A DNA stretch of 64,000 nt from Enoplolaimus lenunculus (lineage: Eukaryota > Nematoda > Enoplea > Enoplida > Thoracostomopsidae). Below are positions 43,608 through 55,411 of the stretch, in pieces (the first letter of the stretch is position 1; each line of letters starts with the position of its first letter). The notes under the pieces were generated by a model that ran no database searches, was not told where the DNA came from, and saw only the letters and a list, made by a program, of their open reading frames with translations. The stretch covers positions 616,501 through 680,500 of the forward strand of contig JASANG010001737.1 in assembly GCA_030248215.1 (NCBI GenBank), read 5' to 3'. The position numbers and the translations under genes were made by a program.

Positions 43608-43746
43608 TGAAGCCTAAGCTTAAGCGTAAGAATGAGCATATTCCGAAACCTAAGCCTAAGCCAAACAAAAAAATTAGTCTAAAGCTTAAGCTTACTCTCT
43701 TCTAGTCTCACAGAAAAACGTTCCGCCACTGACGTTTACATGAGCC
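43608..43746 (-). mobile_element. TTAGGC-core element, left end lost
   Basis: GCCTAAGC core, AAGCTTAAGCTTACTCTC, CAGAAAAACGTTCCGCCACT and ...TTTACATGAGCC, reverse orientation. Confidence 0.7.
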
Positions 43747-44089
43747 AAAATCGCGCGGTAACTTATCGCTAACCCCTCTGTGTGAGTTGCGTCTCTCAGT
43801 TTGGTGTCATGATTTTCTATTGTGTCACTTTTAATTGCAATTGTTGCGCATCAAAAAAAGTGCAAAAAATCGCCACTTGCATAGCAGTGATTGCATTGTA
43901 AAATCTGACGACAATTTTGTTAACTGCATATAAAACAATTAAAAAACAACAAAAATTACCGTAGTTTACATATACATTAGTACATGGATGAGAAAAATGC
44001 AACATTTTCGAAACAATTTAATGCATGAAAGCGTTAAAAAAACTCAATTTCTACAAATGGCCAGTGAATATTTAAGAAATTAGCCGACG

Positions 44090-44287
44090 GTCCATGTAAA
44101 AAGATCAGTGGAGGAACGTTTTTCTGCGGGACTACAATAGAGTATAAGCTTAAGCTTTAGACTAATTTTTTGCTTAGGCTTAGGCTTATAAATCCTGAGG
44201 CTTAGGCATAAGCTCATTTTTACAGTTAGGCTTAGGCTTAAGAATATGCTTTATAGTGTTGTTACGGCACTGTCCTATACATTGCCA
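44090..44287 (+). mobile_element. TTAGGC-core inverted-repeat element
   Basis: GGTCCATGTAAAAAGATCAG, GGAACGTTTTTCTGCGGGAC, core, then GTTGTTACGGCACTG and ...TATACATTGCC. Confidence 0.8.
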
Positions 44288-44369
44288 GAATTAGTTGTGG
44301 CAGCACAAGTTCAAAGGATGCGCCATAAAATTAATTCATTAACAAGATTAAAAGACAGTAATTGAAAAT

Positions 44370-44520
44370 TTGTCCATTCAAGCTTTAGACTAATTTTTTG
44401 CTTGGCTTAGGCTTAGGCTTAGGCTTTGGAATATGCTCATTCTTATGCTTAGGCTAAAACTTAGGCTTAGGCTTAAGAATAATGCTTATACTGTTCCGTC
44501 CCTGTTCTTTACATGGGCCA
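44370..44520 (+). mobile_element. TTAGGC-core element, left end missing
   Basis: Begins at CAAGCTTTAGACTAATTTTT of the family's inner segment, then TTAGGC core and the full right end CTGTTCTTTACATGGGCC. Confidence 0.75.
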
Positions 44521-44899
44521 ATTAGCCCATGATTTAAGGCATATCTCACAATAACTTGCGTGAACCAGGCAGTTTTTGATTGGACTTAGGCGTAGTTTCA
44601 TCGAAACACACTGGTCGTTGTGCAGTTATAGGATCAGGACCAAGTGCTACAGTAATAATCGGTCATGTTGCATTATATTCAACCGAATTCCGATTCAAAA
44701 CGAGTTCCGTTTTCGATACCGATATAATTCAGTTCCGCTTTGTACCCTGGTCTCTAAACGCATGAGCTTCCCTGGCAATGGTGTGCTTAGAAAATGCGTT
44801 AATTTGCAAACCTAGTCCCGAATCTGGCACGAATAAATCTTAAATATCTGTGTTTTTTCAGCAAACAATCCGCTGGTTTACCTTTCATATACTACCAGC

Positions 44900-45078
44900 C
44901 AGTGGGGCGGATCCAGGATTTCAAAATGGGGGGCCCAAAACTTCACAGGTAATAAACTAATTTTTTCACCCACACACAAACCACGAACTATTGCCATAAA
45001 ATTGCTGTATAATTTTTGTCGAGATGCTGTTGGGGGGGGGGGCACGGCCGAGGTGGCCCCCCCATGGATCCGCCATTG
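44900..45078. mobile_element. hAT-type miniature element with 8-bp duplication
   Basis: 179 bp. Ends CAGTGGGGCGGATCCAGGAT and ...CCATGGATCCGCCATTG are inverted; CTACCAGC is exact on both sides (44892-44899, 45079-45086). The CAGTGGCGGATCCA end is a well-known hAT-type terminus. No coding. Confidence 0.92.
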
Positions 45079-45086
45079 CTACCAGC

Positions 45087-46053
45087 TTATTTCTGATTTT
45101 GAATCGTCAAAGAGTTCGCAGAGTTACTTGGCTTGCGATACGCGAAGCTTTGCTACATCAACCACAAATATCCTAAATAAATAGCGTAGTAAATTGGGAT
45201 TTGAGGGCCATGTGCCAGGGCTGCTAAATATTTTAAAACGGTTAATATTAATGTTGCCAAATCACGAATGCAAATTGCTAGCAATTGTGATACGGTAAAA
45301 TGTATAAAAATTTATACTCAAATCTAAAATTCAATTTTAAAATTTAAAGACGAAACTTAATAGCTCAAGACAGTATTTACACTTTCATCCGGCAAAATAC
45401 GAATTTCAGTCAAACATATACAGTAATATAGTTCAATTGAACGAATCTCTTGTAACGTCACTGCTACTCAAGTCGTATCTATTGTTTGACAATATCCAAT
45501 CAAAATTAAAGCCAATGGAGCAAGTTGAATTTGATTGGCTTAAATGCAAAATACTGACTGGTCAGTGTTGAGTAGTCAAAAATTCAGGTTAAATTTTGTA
45601 AACCACAAAAGCAGATTAGCAAATCCTTAGTGTTTAATTTCAACACAACTGAGTCAAGTCGTACTTGAGTTAAAAACGGAAAGTGGAACCGAAATTAGTG
45701 AGGTAACGGTAGCTGTTGACGGCGTACATTTAACGGTAACTTATAGCGATTGAAACTTTCGCTATAACCACCTTTAGAACGGACATACCTATGGCAAAGC
45801 TAATTTACGGAAAATTTTCAACGTTGAATTTGGTTTTATTGCGTTCAATTTTCAGGCGAGCAAAGTTTCATCGGCGGGCATCGCAGTGGGATTTCTGTGT
45901 ATTTTTTGTTGCGCTAAACAGCAGTTTTTATATACGTAAGTCTCAGCGATAGGATTTATTACAGAAACAAAAATTGTTATAATTCATCTGCCTACGGTCA
46001 GACAATAAACAATTGATAGCGTTCGAGTCAGCGTTGCAAATTGTGTGCTGTGC
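45087..46053. other. Intergenic, nothing recognised
   Basis: A+T-rich; short frames only. Confidence 0.4.
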
Positions 46054-46227
46054 TGTCTACGTTCCTCTACGGGATTGCACAAAATGAGCCAAATTCAACT
46101 CTGCCATAGTCAAATTCGACTCACTGAGTCGCATGTTTAACTCTGGTGTAGTCGAATTTGACTCAGTTTGTGTAGTCAGGAAAAGCCTATTTCGGAGAGA
46201 GTCAATTTGACTCACCATTTTTTGACG
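46054..46227. mobile_element. Foldback GAGTCAAATT element
   Basis: CTACGGGATTGCACAAAATG and its partner near 46165-46195, repeated GAGTCAAATTCGACTC-like words, and the right end CAATTTGACTCACCATTTTT. Left terminus is diverged. Confidence 0.65.
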
Positions 46228-46573
46228 TGTTTTTGCTGTTTTTGGTAAACGTATTTCAGGTCTTGGAGAGACGCTTGTAGCCTAACAAAAACTGTGTTAA
46301 TTGTTAAACCAATCAGCAACAATTGCAATTGCTGCGGTTTTGTTTTAAAATCAACTTTTTGTACTTTACAGCTATTTAGTTCAATTAACTCAGTAGCCAA
46401 TCACTGGACAGTATTATACGCCAGATTAAACTGCTTGAATCTTAAACTTAAACCAGAAAACACGTCATTTGGCGTTAATTTTTACTTAAATGCTGACAGA
46501 AAGCGGGTGGCTTAAATTTTATTTTTTTTTGCTTAAAATCAGGCAAAGTACAGTTGTGCTATAATGTTCCTTT

Positions 46574-46636
46574 AAGGGTTGCGTTATACTCGTCGCACGC
46601 CATCGTCCAGCACAGTAAAGTACAGCGCAACCTAAA
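46574..46636. mobile_element. Minimal 63-bp GTTGCG element
   Basis: AGGGTTGCGTTATACTCGTC and ...AAGTACAGCGCAACCT with only a few bases of CCATCGTCCAGCACAG between: the family's ends with almost no interior. Confidence 0.65.
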
Positions 46637-46837
46637 CTATTTTCAGAAATTAGTAATACAGTGATGAAAAATAAACAAGACATGATTACCCCAGATGATA
46701 TTTCCAAAACCAGCACAGATTATATACTACGAAAACCGTAACTTTGAAACCAAATTAATGTCAAAATGCCCCCCAAATAGCCAAATATTTAGTGCTTTTA
46801 ATAGCCTCAAAAATGAACAACTTAACAATTTTCGGCT

Positions 46838-47148
46838 AATGTTTAGAACAGGGCCGTAACAGTAGTATAATCATATTACTAAGTCTAAAAGACTAAGTCT
46901 AAGCCTAAGCCTAAGCCTAAAAACGTACTTATACCTAAGTGTTAACCTACATTCTCGGCTAATGTTTAAAACAGAACCGTAACCGTAGTATAAGCATATT
47001 CCTAAGTCTAAAAGCCTAAGTCTAAGCCTTAGCCAAAACATAAACGCAGGCCTAAAAGTTTACGCCAAAACAATTTAGTCTAAAGCGTAAGCTTATACTA
47101 TCGCACACCACGCCGCGAAAACCGTTCCGCCTCTGATCGTTACATGAG
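46838..47148 (-). mobile_element. Two TTAGGC-core elements in series, reverse orientation
   Basis: Two starts GGCTAATGTTTAGAACAGGG (46838) and GGCTAATGTTTAAAACAGAA (about 46966), each followed by GCCTAAGC core; only the second reaches a right end (CGTTCCGCCTCTGATCGTTA then CATGAGC). Confidence 0.65.
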
Positions 47149-47739
47149 CGCTACATTCGCGAGCGTATCCATGCAAACGTAAACACAACGCGACTGTCAG
47201 AAATAGACCCTGAGAAAACTATTTAATTCGTTACAAATATACCTAAAATGTAACATTTTTCAAAATTTGGCTGAAATTTTTACGTTTCAAATTGTGTCAA
47301 CACAAATTTCGTACGAAATTCCAAGCACAATTTGCACTACGGTCACTCGTTTAAAGTACTACTTATACGACAAAAACAATTTTGGCGTTAATAAAGCGTT
47401 TTATAGAATGTCGCGGTGTTGGGGAAATTTTATATTATAATCAAATTGAATTCCGCTAATCACTGAGCAACGAGCATCATGATTCACTACTGTGAGTTAA
47501 CAAAATGTTTCTAGAAAACTTTGTCAGTGTAAACAAAAATTTCAACGATTTACACGTTTATTTAGCCATGATTTTACTGACATTTTCGCCGGCATTTTTC
47601 CGATATTTGCTGTTCTCGTAAAAAACCGTTAGGTATGCCTAAGGACTAAGTCTTTGCTCACGGCTAAACTTACATTTAAGAGTAAGCCTATGAGGCTTAA
47701 TCTTCAGGGCGGAGACAAGTATTCAAGGGCCAATTTGAT

Positions 47740-48050
47740 TATATATAGTTCAGGGTTTAAGATGTCCAATATATACTGTCTAAAAACTTGAACTTATACT
47801 ATAGCTTAACTAAACTTGAATATTAGTTTAGGTAAAACTCGAATGGCTGGACGGACTAACACGAGTTTAAGCAAACTTATTTTTAGTTTAAGTAACGATT
47901 GCAGCCCAGAAATTACGTGTATCTACGAGTTTTTTAAGTTTAGCTTAAACTTAAACTACCTGTTAGTTTTGTTAATCTGGAAAGTGAGTTTAATACTGCT
48001 GGATTACCTTAAACTTAAATCAAGCTGGTTTAAGGTTTTAGAAAGCATAT
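47740..48050 (+). repeat. GTTTAA-rich dispersed repeat, forward copy
   Basis: GGCTGGACGGACTAAC and surrounding TTTAGTTTAAG words occur inverted in 57105-57420 (GTTAGTCTGTCCAGCCAATT). Class unknown. It is followed by TATATA-rich DNA at 48046-48125. Confidence 0.5.
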
Positions 48051-48125
48051 ATATTCGTATATATATTATGTATTATATATAATACATATATATGTATTTA
48101 TACATATATATACTTATATATATTT
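48046..48125. repeat. TATA-rich simple repeat
   Basis: Nearly pure alternation of T and A with a few C/G, including the palindrome TATTATATATAATA. Confidence 0.8.
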
Positions 48126-48570
48126 AACAGTTGTCTATTTTTTGAGACATCAGTCACAATTTGAAAGGCTTAAAGTCGTATTTATGCAATGAAACCAATA
48201 TGTTAGTCGCTACTCAAAATAGTCTCAACGGCCGTAGGTTGTATGTGAAAATTTCCAGAAAGCGGAAGCTATCATTAAACATTGTTTTATGGTAAAAAAA
48301 CGTTTAAAATTTATTGCCAGTATTCGAATATTTTGAAACATTTTTAAACTAAACGGCTGTTTTGGTGAAATTTAGATATGCGACAAAAAACACCTGCAAC
48401 AAAGCAGGTTTTGTAGTTTTGCCAGCATAAAAAGTGTGAATTGGGCGGATTTTGGTGTTAAAGTTGCCGTGTTGTTTACTATTTAAGAGGTGTGTTTTTT
48501 GACAATTTTCACTTTTTGGTATAAAGTGTAAATTAAAATTTTGTAAACGACTTTCATGTTTCAAAATAAC

Positions 48571-48708
48571 GGCCACTGTGTAGAACAGGGCCGTAAATGT
48601 TGTATCGTATAACTAAGTCTAAGCAAAAAATTAGTCTAAAGCTTAAGTTTACTCTATCTATTGTAGTTCAGCAGAAAAACGTTCCGCTGCTGATTTTTAC
48701 ATAGCCAA
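48571..48708 (-). mobile_element. TTAGGC-family element, short core
   Basis: GGCCACTGTGTAGAACAGGG, TAAGTCTAAGC, then AGAAAAACGTTCCGCTGCTG and ...TTTTACATAGCC. Flanks AAAATAAC and AAAATATC match at 7 of 8. Confidence 0.78.
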
Positions 48709-48936
48709 AATATCAATATTAGGAGGCTGGGGGCGACCGCAAACGCACGTCCAAGATAATATTCAAAATTTAGTACCTGGTGCAGGTTTAGGCCAAGGTT
48801 AATGAGCACTAATCTGTGAACAAAACGTGGTTGGTAATTAAAAATATTGCAAGAAAAGTTCCTTAGGTGTTCTAGAATACTAAAGTTTCACCTATTCATT
48901 TGGACATGACTCAGTACACAACATACTTACATGAAT

Positions 48937-49146
48937 GGACCATGTAAAGATTAGGGGCGGAACGTTTTTCTGTGGGACAGCAATAGAGTAAGCTTAAGCT
49001 TTTAGACTGATTATCATGCTTAAGCTTAATAGGCTAGGGTTTAGGCTTAGGCATGGGTATAAGCTCATTCTTACGCTTAAGCTTAGGCTTTGCGCTAAGG
49101 AATACGCATATACTACTGTTACGGCCCTGTTTTTATACATTGAACC
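48937..49146 (+). mobile_element. TTAGGC-core inverted-repeat element
   Basis: GGACCATGTAAAGATTAGGG, GGAACGTTTTTCTGTGGGAC, diverged core, CTACTGTTACGGCCCTG and ...ATACATTGAACC. Confidence 0.82.
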
Positions 49147-49868
49147 ATTTACGCACCGTTGTTCGCTTTGCCAAAAATGCGTAAAATTTTAATATTGCCG
49201 AGGGTCAGTATGTGAGCAAGTAAAAACTAAATTTGAGATTTATCCTAGACAAAGGGAGCCAGCCCGTCCCCGAGAGATGATTGGCGGACCTGAGGCATTA
49301 CAGCTTTACCGAAAGATTAAAGAAAAATTGCAGCATAGTAATTTCTGCATTAATGACTGAACGCTTCGCAATTTAGCACATTTTTCACATTTGATTTGTC
49401 GTACTTCTGCTCAATTTTTGGGCCACTTGTAGTTGTAGCTATGGCATATTCTCATGTTTGAAAACCTATTAGTAACTGGTGATTGCTGTAATACGGTGCC
49501 AGCGGAAACGTCCCGAAACCCTTGAACTGGTGAAGCAACGATCCTTATAAGCCCGAATTTTGTTAAACTAAAACATTTTTCACTCACCAAAAAGTTTAAC
49601 AGCAATGAAATATTTTACTGCGGCCTCGCGCTCCTATTTTGGGGAAACGATTATCCTAATGCGAGCCCTGTTGCCATATACACAGATGAGAGTGTTAGTT
49701 AGAAGAGACTGGGAACTGCTAATGTAACAAAATAGGCCATATTATATATTGATTATTTTATACTTAGAATTTTCGCTTGGTAGAAATATTTCTTTTGATG
49801 AAATCTTACGCTTATCCTCAATGACAATCCTATAAGTTCGCAGAATTTAGTTTTAAGCTAAGTGCATA

Positions 49869-50102
49869 GGCGCAGGTACAAAATATGGACCACCTACGAA
49901 TCTAATGAAAAATAGTTTATTTACTGTTCAGCTGCAGGGCATCTGGTTCAAAAATTATGGCCATCAGCATTTGATTACCTTTTGACCTGCTAGCAGTGCG
50001 ACCATAAATATGAAACTGTTTTCACTTAGCTGAATGACAACTACAGGTTAGGCAACTTTCATTTAATTCCTAGGGCGGCGGTCCAGATTCCGTACCTTCG
50101 CC
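49869..50102. mobile_element. GG-ended element, worn copy
   Basis: GGCGCAGGTACAAAATATGG and ...CCAGATTCCGTACCTTCGCC are inverted and match the better copy at 59670. No clear duplication. Confidence 0.6.
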
Positions 50103-50389
50103 GGTACTTAAACAATTTGAACGTCCCGTATTTATCGGTCCCAGCCAAGTATAGACTTTTAAGGAATGAAATTAAAATAGTATTATTTTAATATTTCAAG
50201 TAAAATTTGTATATTAGAATTATTTTCTGGAAAAAAAGCCAATCCTGATATTAAAATAGCTTAAAATTCAAATAATTAGAACACATACGAGCACTGAAAT
50301 ACGATCGATGCCAGGGACAGTTCCAAGAGAGATGTTTTGGATAAAGCAATCACCTCATCTAGTCTGTCGTACTGAATATTTTGCGATAA

Positions 50390-50640
50390 ACCACACTCAA
50401 AATAATATTTCTGATATTTAAGAAAAAATTTCTTACATTTGAGAAATATGATTAGCAAGGTGCGCTTGAAAAGTATTTCTGTTATAACAGAAAAGTTTTC
50501 AAAAAAGTTGTGAAATAAAGTCTGAAAATAAACGTTTTCCAGTTATTTTAGAAAAAATTATCTTAAATATCAGAAAAACTTTTCAGATTTGCCACAGAAT
50601 TTCTTTTCTGAATAAATTCAGAAATACTTTTTTGTGTGCA
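50390..50640. mobile_element. AGAAATATT palindrome-rich element, copy 1
   Basis: Shares with 60790-61045 long near-identical text (CTGATATTTAAGAAAAAATT, ATTAGCAAGGTGC, CTTTTCAGATTTGCCA). Ends CACACTCAAAATAATATTTC and ...GAAATACTTTTTTGTGTG are roughly inverted. Confidence 0.65.
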
Positions 50641-50736
50641 GCTCAAGTATATACATCACAATTTAAACCAGGCGAAACTCGGACATTACTTACTTTTTCG
50701 GATCAGAGTAGAGAAACATTAAAAGCTTATAAACAC

Positions 50737-50943
50737 GGCCAATGTAAAGAACAGGGGCGGAACAGTATTATAAGCATATTCCTAAGCCGAAGCCTAAGCC
50801 TAAACCGAAGCCTAAGCATACGAGTGACCATATTCCTAAGCCTAAGCCTAAGCCTAAGCCAAGCAAAAAACAGTCTTAAGGTTTAAGCTTACCCTTTTCT
50901 AGTCCAACAGAAAAACGTTCCGTCCCTGGTCGTTACATGGGCC
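50737..50943 (-). mobile_element. TTAGGC-core inverted-repeat element, reverse orientation
   Basis: GGCCAATGTAAAGAACAGGG, GCCTAAGC core with a spacer ACGAGTGACCATATTC, then AGAAAAACGTTCCGTCCCTG and ...GTTACATGGGCC. Confidence 0.85.
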
Positions 50944-51223
50944 TAAAGCACAAACGCATATTTTTGCATGCTTATTTTTCCAGTCGTCGAGTTTAACGTT
51001 TTCAAGCATAAAGTCTAATTATCAAGTAGTTCACTAATTAGCAAGAGTAGAAATTTTATATTACAATAATATCTACATTCACGATACGCAAATACCCTGT
51101 GGTCCACAACATTCAATTGTATAGCAAGTAAACCCGCAGGTATATGGTAATGCCTTTACTGACACAGGTCACATACCTAACATATTATCAAGTATCTAAC
51201 TAAATTACAAAGTTCCAAGTTCT

Positions 51224-51412
51224 GGCCAATGTAAAGCACAGTGGCCGAACAGTATAATGAGCTTATTACTAAGCCTAAGTGTAAGAATGAGCATGTTCCT
51301 AAGACTAAGCCTGAGCCTAAGCCTTAAGCCAGGCAACAAATTGTGTACACCTCTAGCTTATTCTATTTTAGTCCCACAGAAAAACGTTCTGCCCCTGATC
51401 TTTACATGGGCC
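51224..51412 (-). mobile_element. TTAGGC-core inverted-repeat element, reverse orientation
   Basis: GGCCAATGTAAAGCACAGTG to ...CTGATCTTTACATGGGCC with an exact 8-bp duplication CAAGTTCT (51216-51223, 51413-51420). Confidence 0.9.
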
Positions 51413-52161
51413 CAAGTTCTAAACGCTGCATTTGAATTTGTCATGCCCGAAAACCCAAAAGCCAATGGCACGCAACCGCTTATAAGTCAACTGCCATATT
51501 AGTTAGTAGCTACCTTTTCATTTATCTATTTTGGATGCTTATAAGGACCTTATCGAGGTTTATCGGATCCAAAAACCATTTAGTACTGAAATCAAATCGC
51601 TTGTAATTGGTGAAATAATTAAGAGTCCTAATTTAGGCTTAACCAATTAAGCTAATATGCTAATTAGTTAGCAGGTAGCTATTCATTTATCTGTTTTGAA
51701 GACTTCTGAACGTTAATCTCAGATTGCTTGCATCCAAGAACGTTTTAGTACTGAAATCATATTGATTGTAACTTTACCACGAGTGAAATAATGTAAAAAA
51801 TCCTAATTTAGGAGTAACCAATTATTCAATTAGTCTGTACAACTACTTAGCACTTTGAAACCCAACGCGAAGTTAACACCACAGGATGATAAGCTTTTAA
51901 ACGAAACGTTCATCAAAATCGGTTCAGCGGTTCCAGAGATTTTCGTCGGATGGACAGACGAACGGACAGTCACAAAACATAAAATGCTTAGCGAAACTAT
52001 CCAAACTGTTTCGGTTCGCTCAAATTATCTCCAGTAACGAAACAATCCGATTAACACTGCGCTGCCAGAGACAGCTCTTTGGAATGACAACGGTAAACTT
52101 TGAATATTCAATGTTCCAAGACAATGAAAATATCCGCTTCGCCCATAGCCATCAATAAATT

Positions 52162-52379
52162 GGTCCATGTAAAGATCAGGGGCGGAACGTTTTTCTGTGG
52201 GACTACAATAGAGTAAGGTTAAGCTTTAGACTTTTATTTTTTCCTTGGCTTAAGCGTTAGGCTTAGGCTTAGGCTTAGTAATATGCTCGTCCTTACGCTT
52301 TAGGTTTACGCTTAGGCTTAAGCTTAGGCTTACGAAGATGCTTAGACCTACTGTTACGCCCCTGTTGTTTACATTTGCC
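52162..52379 (+). mobile_element. TTAGGC-core inverted-repeat element
   Basis: GGTCCATGTAAAGATCAGGG, GGAACGTTTTTCTGTGGGAC, long core and CTACTGTTACGCCCCTG ...TTTACATTTGCC. Confidence 0.83.
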
Positions 52380-52845
52380 AGTGAAACTACAGTTTTAGAA
52401 CGTGGCAAGTTGCTTAGCTAGCCAAGTTTACTTACTTCGCATATCGCTTTGCTCCACTAGTTTGGCATAGAAAACCATAACCCAAAAACATGATTTATAT
52501 ATTCATATATATTTAGTTCGGGCAAAATTTACCATTTCAAGGGTTGAAAAACTGCAAAATATTGTCACTTTTTGAAATCGTATTAAAACGCGTATCATAA
52601 AGACCTTGAGAATTGTAATCTTTGATCTAAAACGTTTAACCAAGCAAAAAATGGTCCACCCAATCAAATACATGATGATAAAACCAAACTCAAAAACCTA
52701 AAAATTGTTTACCTTGAGCGAATCAGAGCAAATTAGCGAGTTGTATTTAGGGTCACAACTAAATGGTTCTAGAGGGAGGCACCGTCGATTCATTGAATAC
52801 CTTTGTTCTGTCCCGGCAAACAAGTATGCCATTAAACGAAGTATA

Positions 52846-53289
52846 CTGTAGTGACCCGAATAAGAGGGGTTTAATAAGAAGGAGTCCCCATTTTGAGTCC
52901 CAATCAACAGGAGTCCGTATCCTTAATAAGAGTCCGTAAGCGGATACGGTCCCTAAACCCTAATTAGAGACGATAAATGTCAATTATCCATAATTGTAGC
53001 GCCTAAATGACTTCAGGACCAAATAACGTTGGGTTCTAAACTTTAAAGCGTACATGAATTTTGAAAGTAATTTCCTAAGTGTAAGCTTGCATTACTGCTC
53101 AAGCTATTGACACAAGACAAATAAGTGTTTAATTCAACGGACAGTTGCAATACCGAATATATATCAGTAACAAATGGTGGCGGAGCATGCGATAAAATAA
53201 ATAACAGTCCGTAACCGAATAACAAGGGGGGGTACCCTCTGGAGACGCCAATTGAATCTCAGTCCCCCCTCTTATTCGGGTCACTACAG
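52846..53289. mobile_element. TA-flanked CTGTAGTGACCCG inverted-repeat element
   Basis: CTGTAGTGACCCGAATAAGA and right text whose complement is the same 20 bases; TA at 52844-52845 and 53290-53291. Near-perfect ends, 444 bp, related along its length to 32751-33146. Confidence 0.85.
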
Positions 53290-53352
53290 TAATGTGGTCA
53301 AATTTTATTTGCCCGGCACATAGAATCTCTACGCCCGATACACTAGCAACTC

Positions 53353-53552
<200 letters not shown>

Positions 53553-54013
53553 GTTTATAAAAAATTTACCCCAGATACCAGGATACCGCTATTAAATGCC
53601 GAAAATTGTACAAGAAACTTTGTAGTTTCCTAAAAACAAACTCGACTGAAAAACGTTGTTTGAAAAAAACAGAAAACAATTAATTGTACAGATTTTTTTA
53701 CTATATTTTACTTGCTCTGGGAGACAACGAACTAAGAAGAAGAAAAAGTTGTCGAGGGTAGAAAATTAATAATTTTTTGTTGAACCTAAAATTTTTATCT
53801 GTTAACAAAATTTTATCACCATTTTTTTCTGCGAAAAAGCCTAAATGATTGCGGCATTTAATACTTTTGATAAAAACCGTTGCAAATTGATTTTTCTTGG
53901 TTGTCCATTGTTGTGAATGGAAAACTTTTCAATTACTGTCTTTAATCTTGTTAATGAGTAATAGTTTTAGGGCGCATTGCTTTCGAAATTGTGCTGTCAC
54001 AAGTAAATTCTGG

Positions 54014-54198
54014 CAATGTATAGAACAGTATTTAGCATATTTCTAAGCCTAAGCCTAAGCCTATAAACATAAGAGTGAGCTTGTGCCTAAGCTTAAGCTT
54101 TTAAACCTAAGCCTATAGCGTAAAAATTGTCTAAAACTTAAGCTTTTTCTATTCCAGTCCGATAGAAACATCGTTCCGCTTCTGATCTTTACATGGAT
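54014..54198 (-). mobile_element. TTAGGC-family element, reverse orientation
   Basis: GGCAATGTATAGAACAGTAT, GCCTAAGC core, GTCTAAAACTTAAGC and ...CTGATCTTTACATGGATC. Confidence 0.75.
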
Positions 54199-54329
54199 CA
54201 CCAATTCAGTCAACCAGTACAGCGTTTCCAGTACAATTTTCAAGAATTTCAATTACAAAACGCAATTTAATAGTGACTGTTTCCAATATCATCAAACACT
54301 TGGCGGTTTACGCCCATTCGCTGTTTAAG

Positions 54330-54486
54330 GACTACACAAAATGAGTCAAATTCGACTGTGCCAGAGTTAAACGTTCGACTCAGTGAGACGAATTTGACTC
54401 TGGTGAACTCGAATTTGACTCAGTTTATATATAGTCCCGTAGAGCCTATTTCGGAGAGTCAATTTGACTCACCATTTTTTGCAGTG
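54330..54486. mobile_element. Foldback GAGTCAAATT element
   Basis: GACTACACAAAATGAGTCAA at left, ATAGTCCCGTAGAGCCTATT and TCAATTTGACTCACCATTTT then TTTGCAGTG at right. Its right terminus is intact. Confidence 0.72.
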
Positions 54487-54767
54487 CAGAGGTTTGACTG
54501 ATAACTACACAATTTGTCAAAATACTAATCAATATGATTAAAGTTAGAGCGTCCAATATGAGTGAGTATTTTGGGCAGTGTTCCAGCTGATTTTTATATA
54601 CGTGCGCAATCTACGATATCTTATAGTACTAAATAGCAAATTGTGCTGATGTGATATATACATCGTTGTATGGGAACATTTCTTTTTACTTGCGCTGCGA
54701 AATTTTTGCTGCAAATATGTTAGCATCGGTTGTATATACCTAAGTATTACAACCAAGTTGAGTAGTA

Positions 54768-54801
54768 CTAAGCCTAAGCCTAAGCCTAAGCCTAAGCCTA
54801 A
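54768..54801 (-). repeat. Perfect (GCCTAA)5 array
   Basis: Five uninterrupted units, without TTAGGC-element ends nearby. Confidence 0.85.
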
Positions 54802-55229
54802 AGTATAGTTTAGTTTAGGGCATCAAGTCGAAAAAAACATAAAAAATATGTTCAATATGATATTTTCGATATTTTCAACTTTGGATCGCCGCTGAAGAGT
54901 TCGATTGCGAGGCGGACGAGGTTAAGTCCTTGCTCGAACTCGAAAAGTTAGCTCCAAGTTTTGTTAAAGCTATAACTGGTGCTAAATCTGACCTATAGTT
55001 TAGCTGACAATATTACTGAAAATGTCGTAACGTCCGGAAAAAACTACAGAAGCCGACTGTCAGATTTTGCCTCAACCGGAAGCGCATCGCTTCTTGTACC
55101 CGCGGTAGAAATAAAACACATTCGAAATACTTTTGTACTTAGGTAAAAACCATTAAAAACACTATCGAACGGCAATTTAGAACGCACATCTAAAAATCAT
55201 CCTATCGAAATAAGTTGTTGTTATACAGC

Positions 55230-55410
55230 GTCCGACGTAAAGATCAAAGGCGGAATGTTTATCAGCAGGACTGCCGTTGAGTAAAAGCATAAACTTTAGA
55301 TATCATTTTTGCTTAGGCTTAGGGTTATGCATAAGCTTGTTTCACGATTAGCCTTAGGCGTATAAGTTTAGGATTATGATTATACACGGCCTTTGTTCTA
55401 GACGTTTGGC
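55230..55410 (+). mobile_element. TTAGGC-core element, degraded
   Basis: CGTAAAGATCAAAGGCGGAA, GAGTAAAAGCATAAACTTTA, short core, right end CGGCCTTTGTTCTAGAC..GGCC. Confidence 0.6.
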
Positions 55411-55411
55411 C

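Noticed and set aside
54768-54801. TTAGGC arrays as telomeric DNA or a chromosome end
   Set aside because: Hexamers occur in both orientations inside elements with target duplications, next to ordinary genes; no long pure array.
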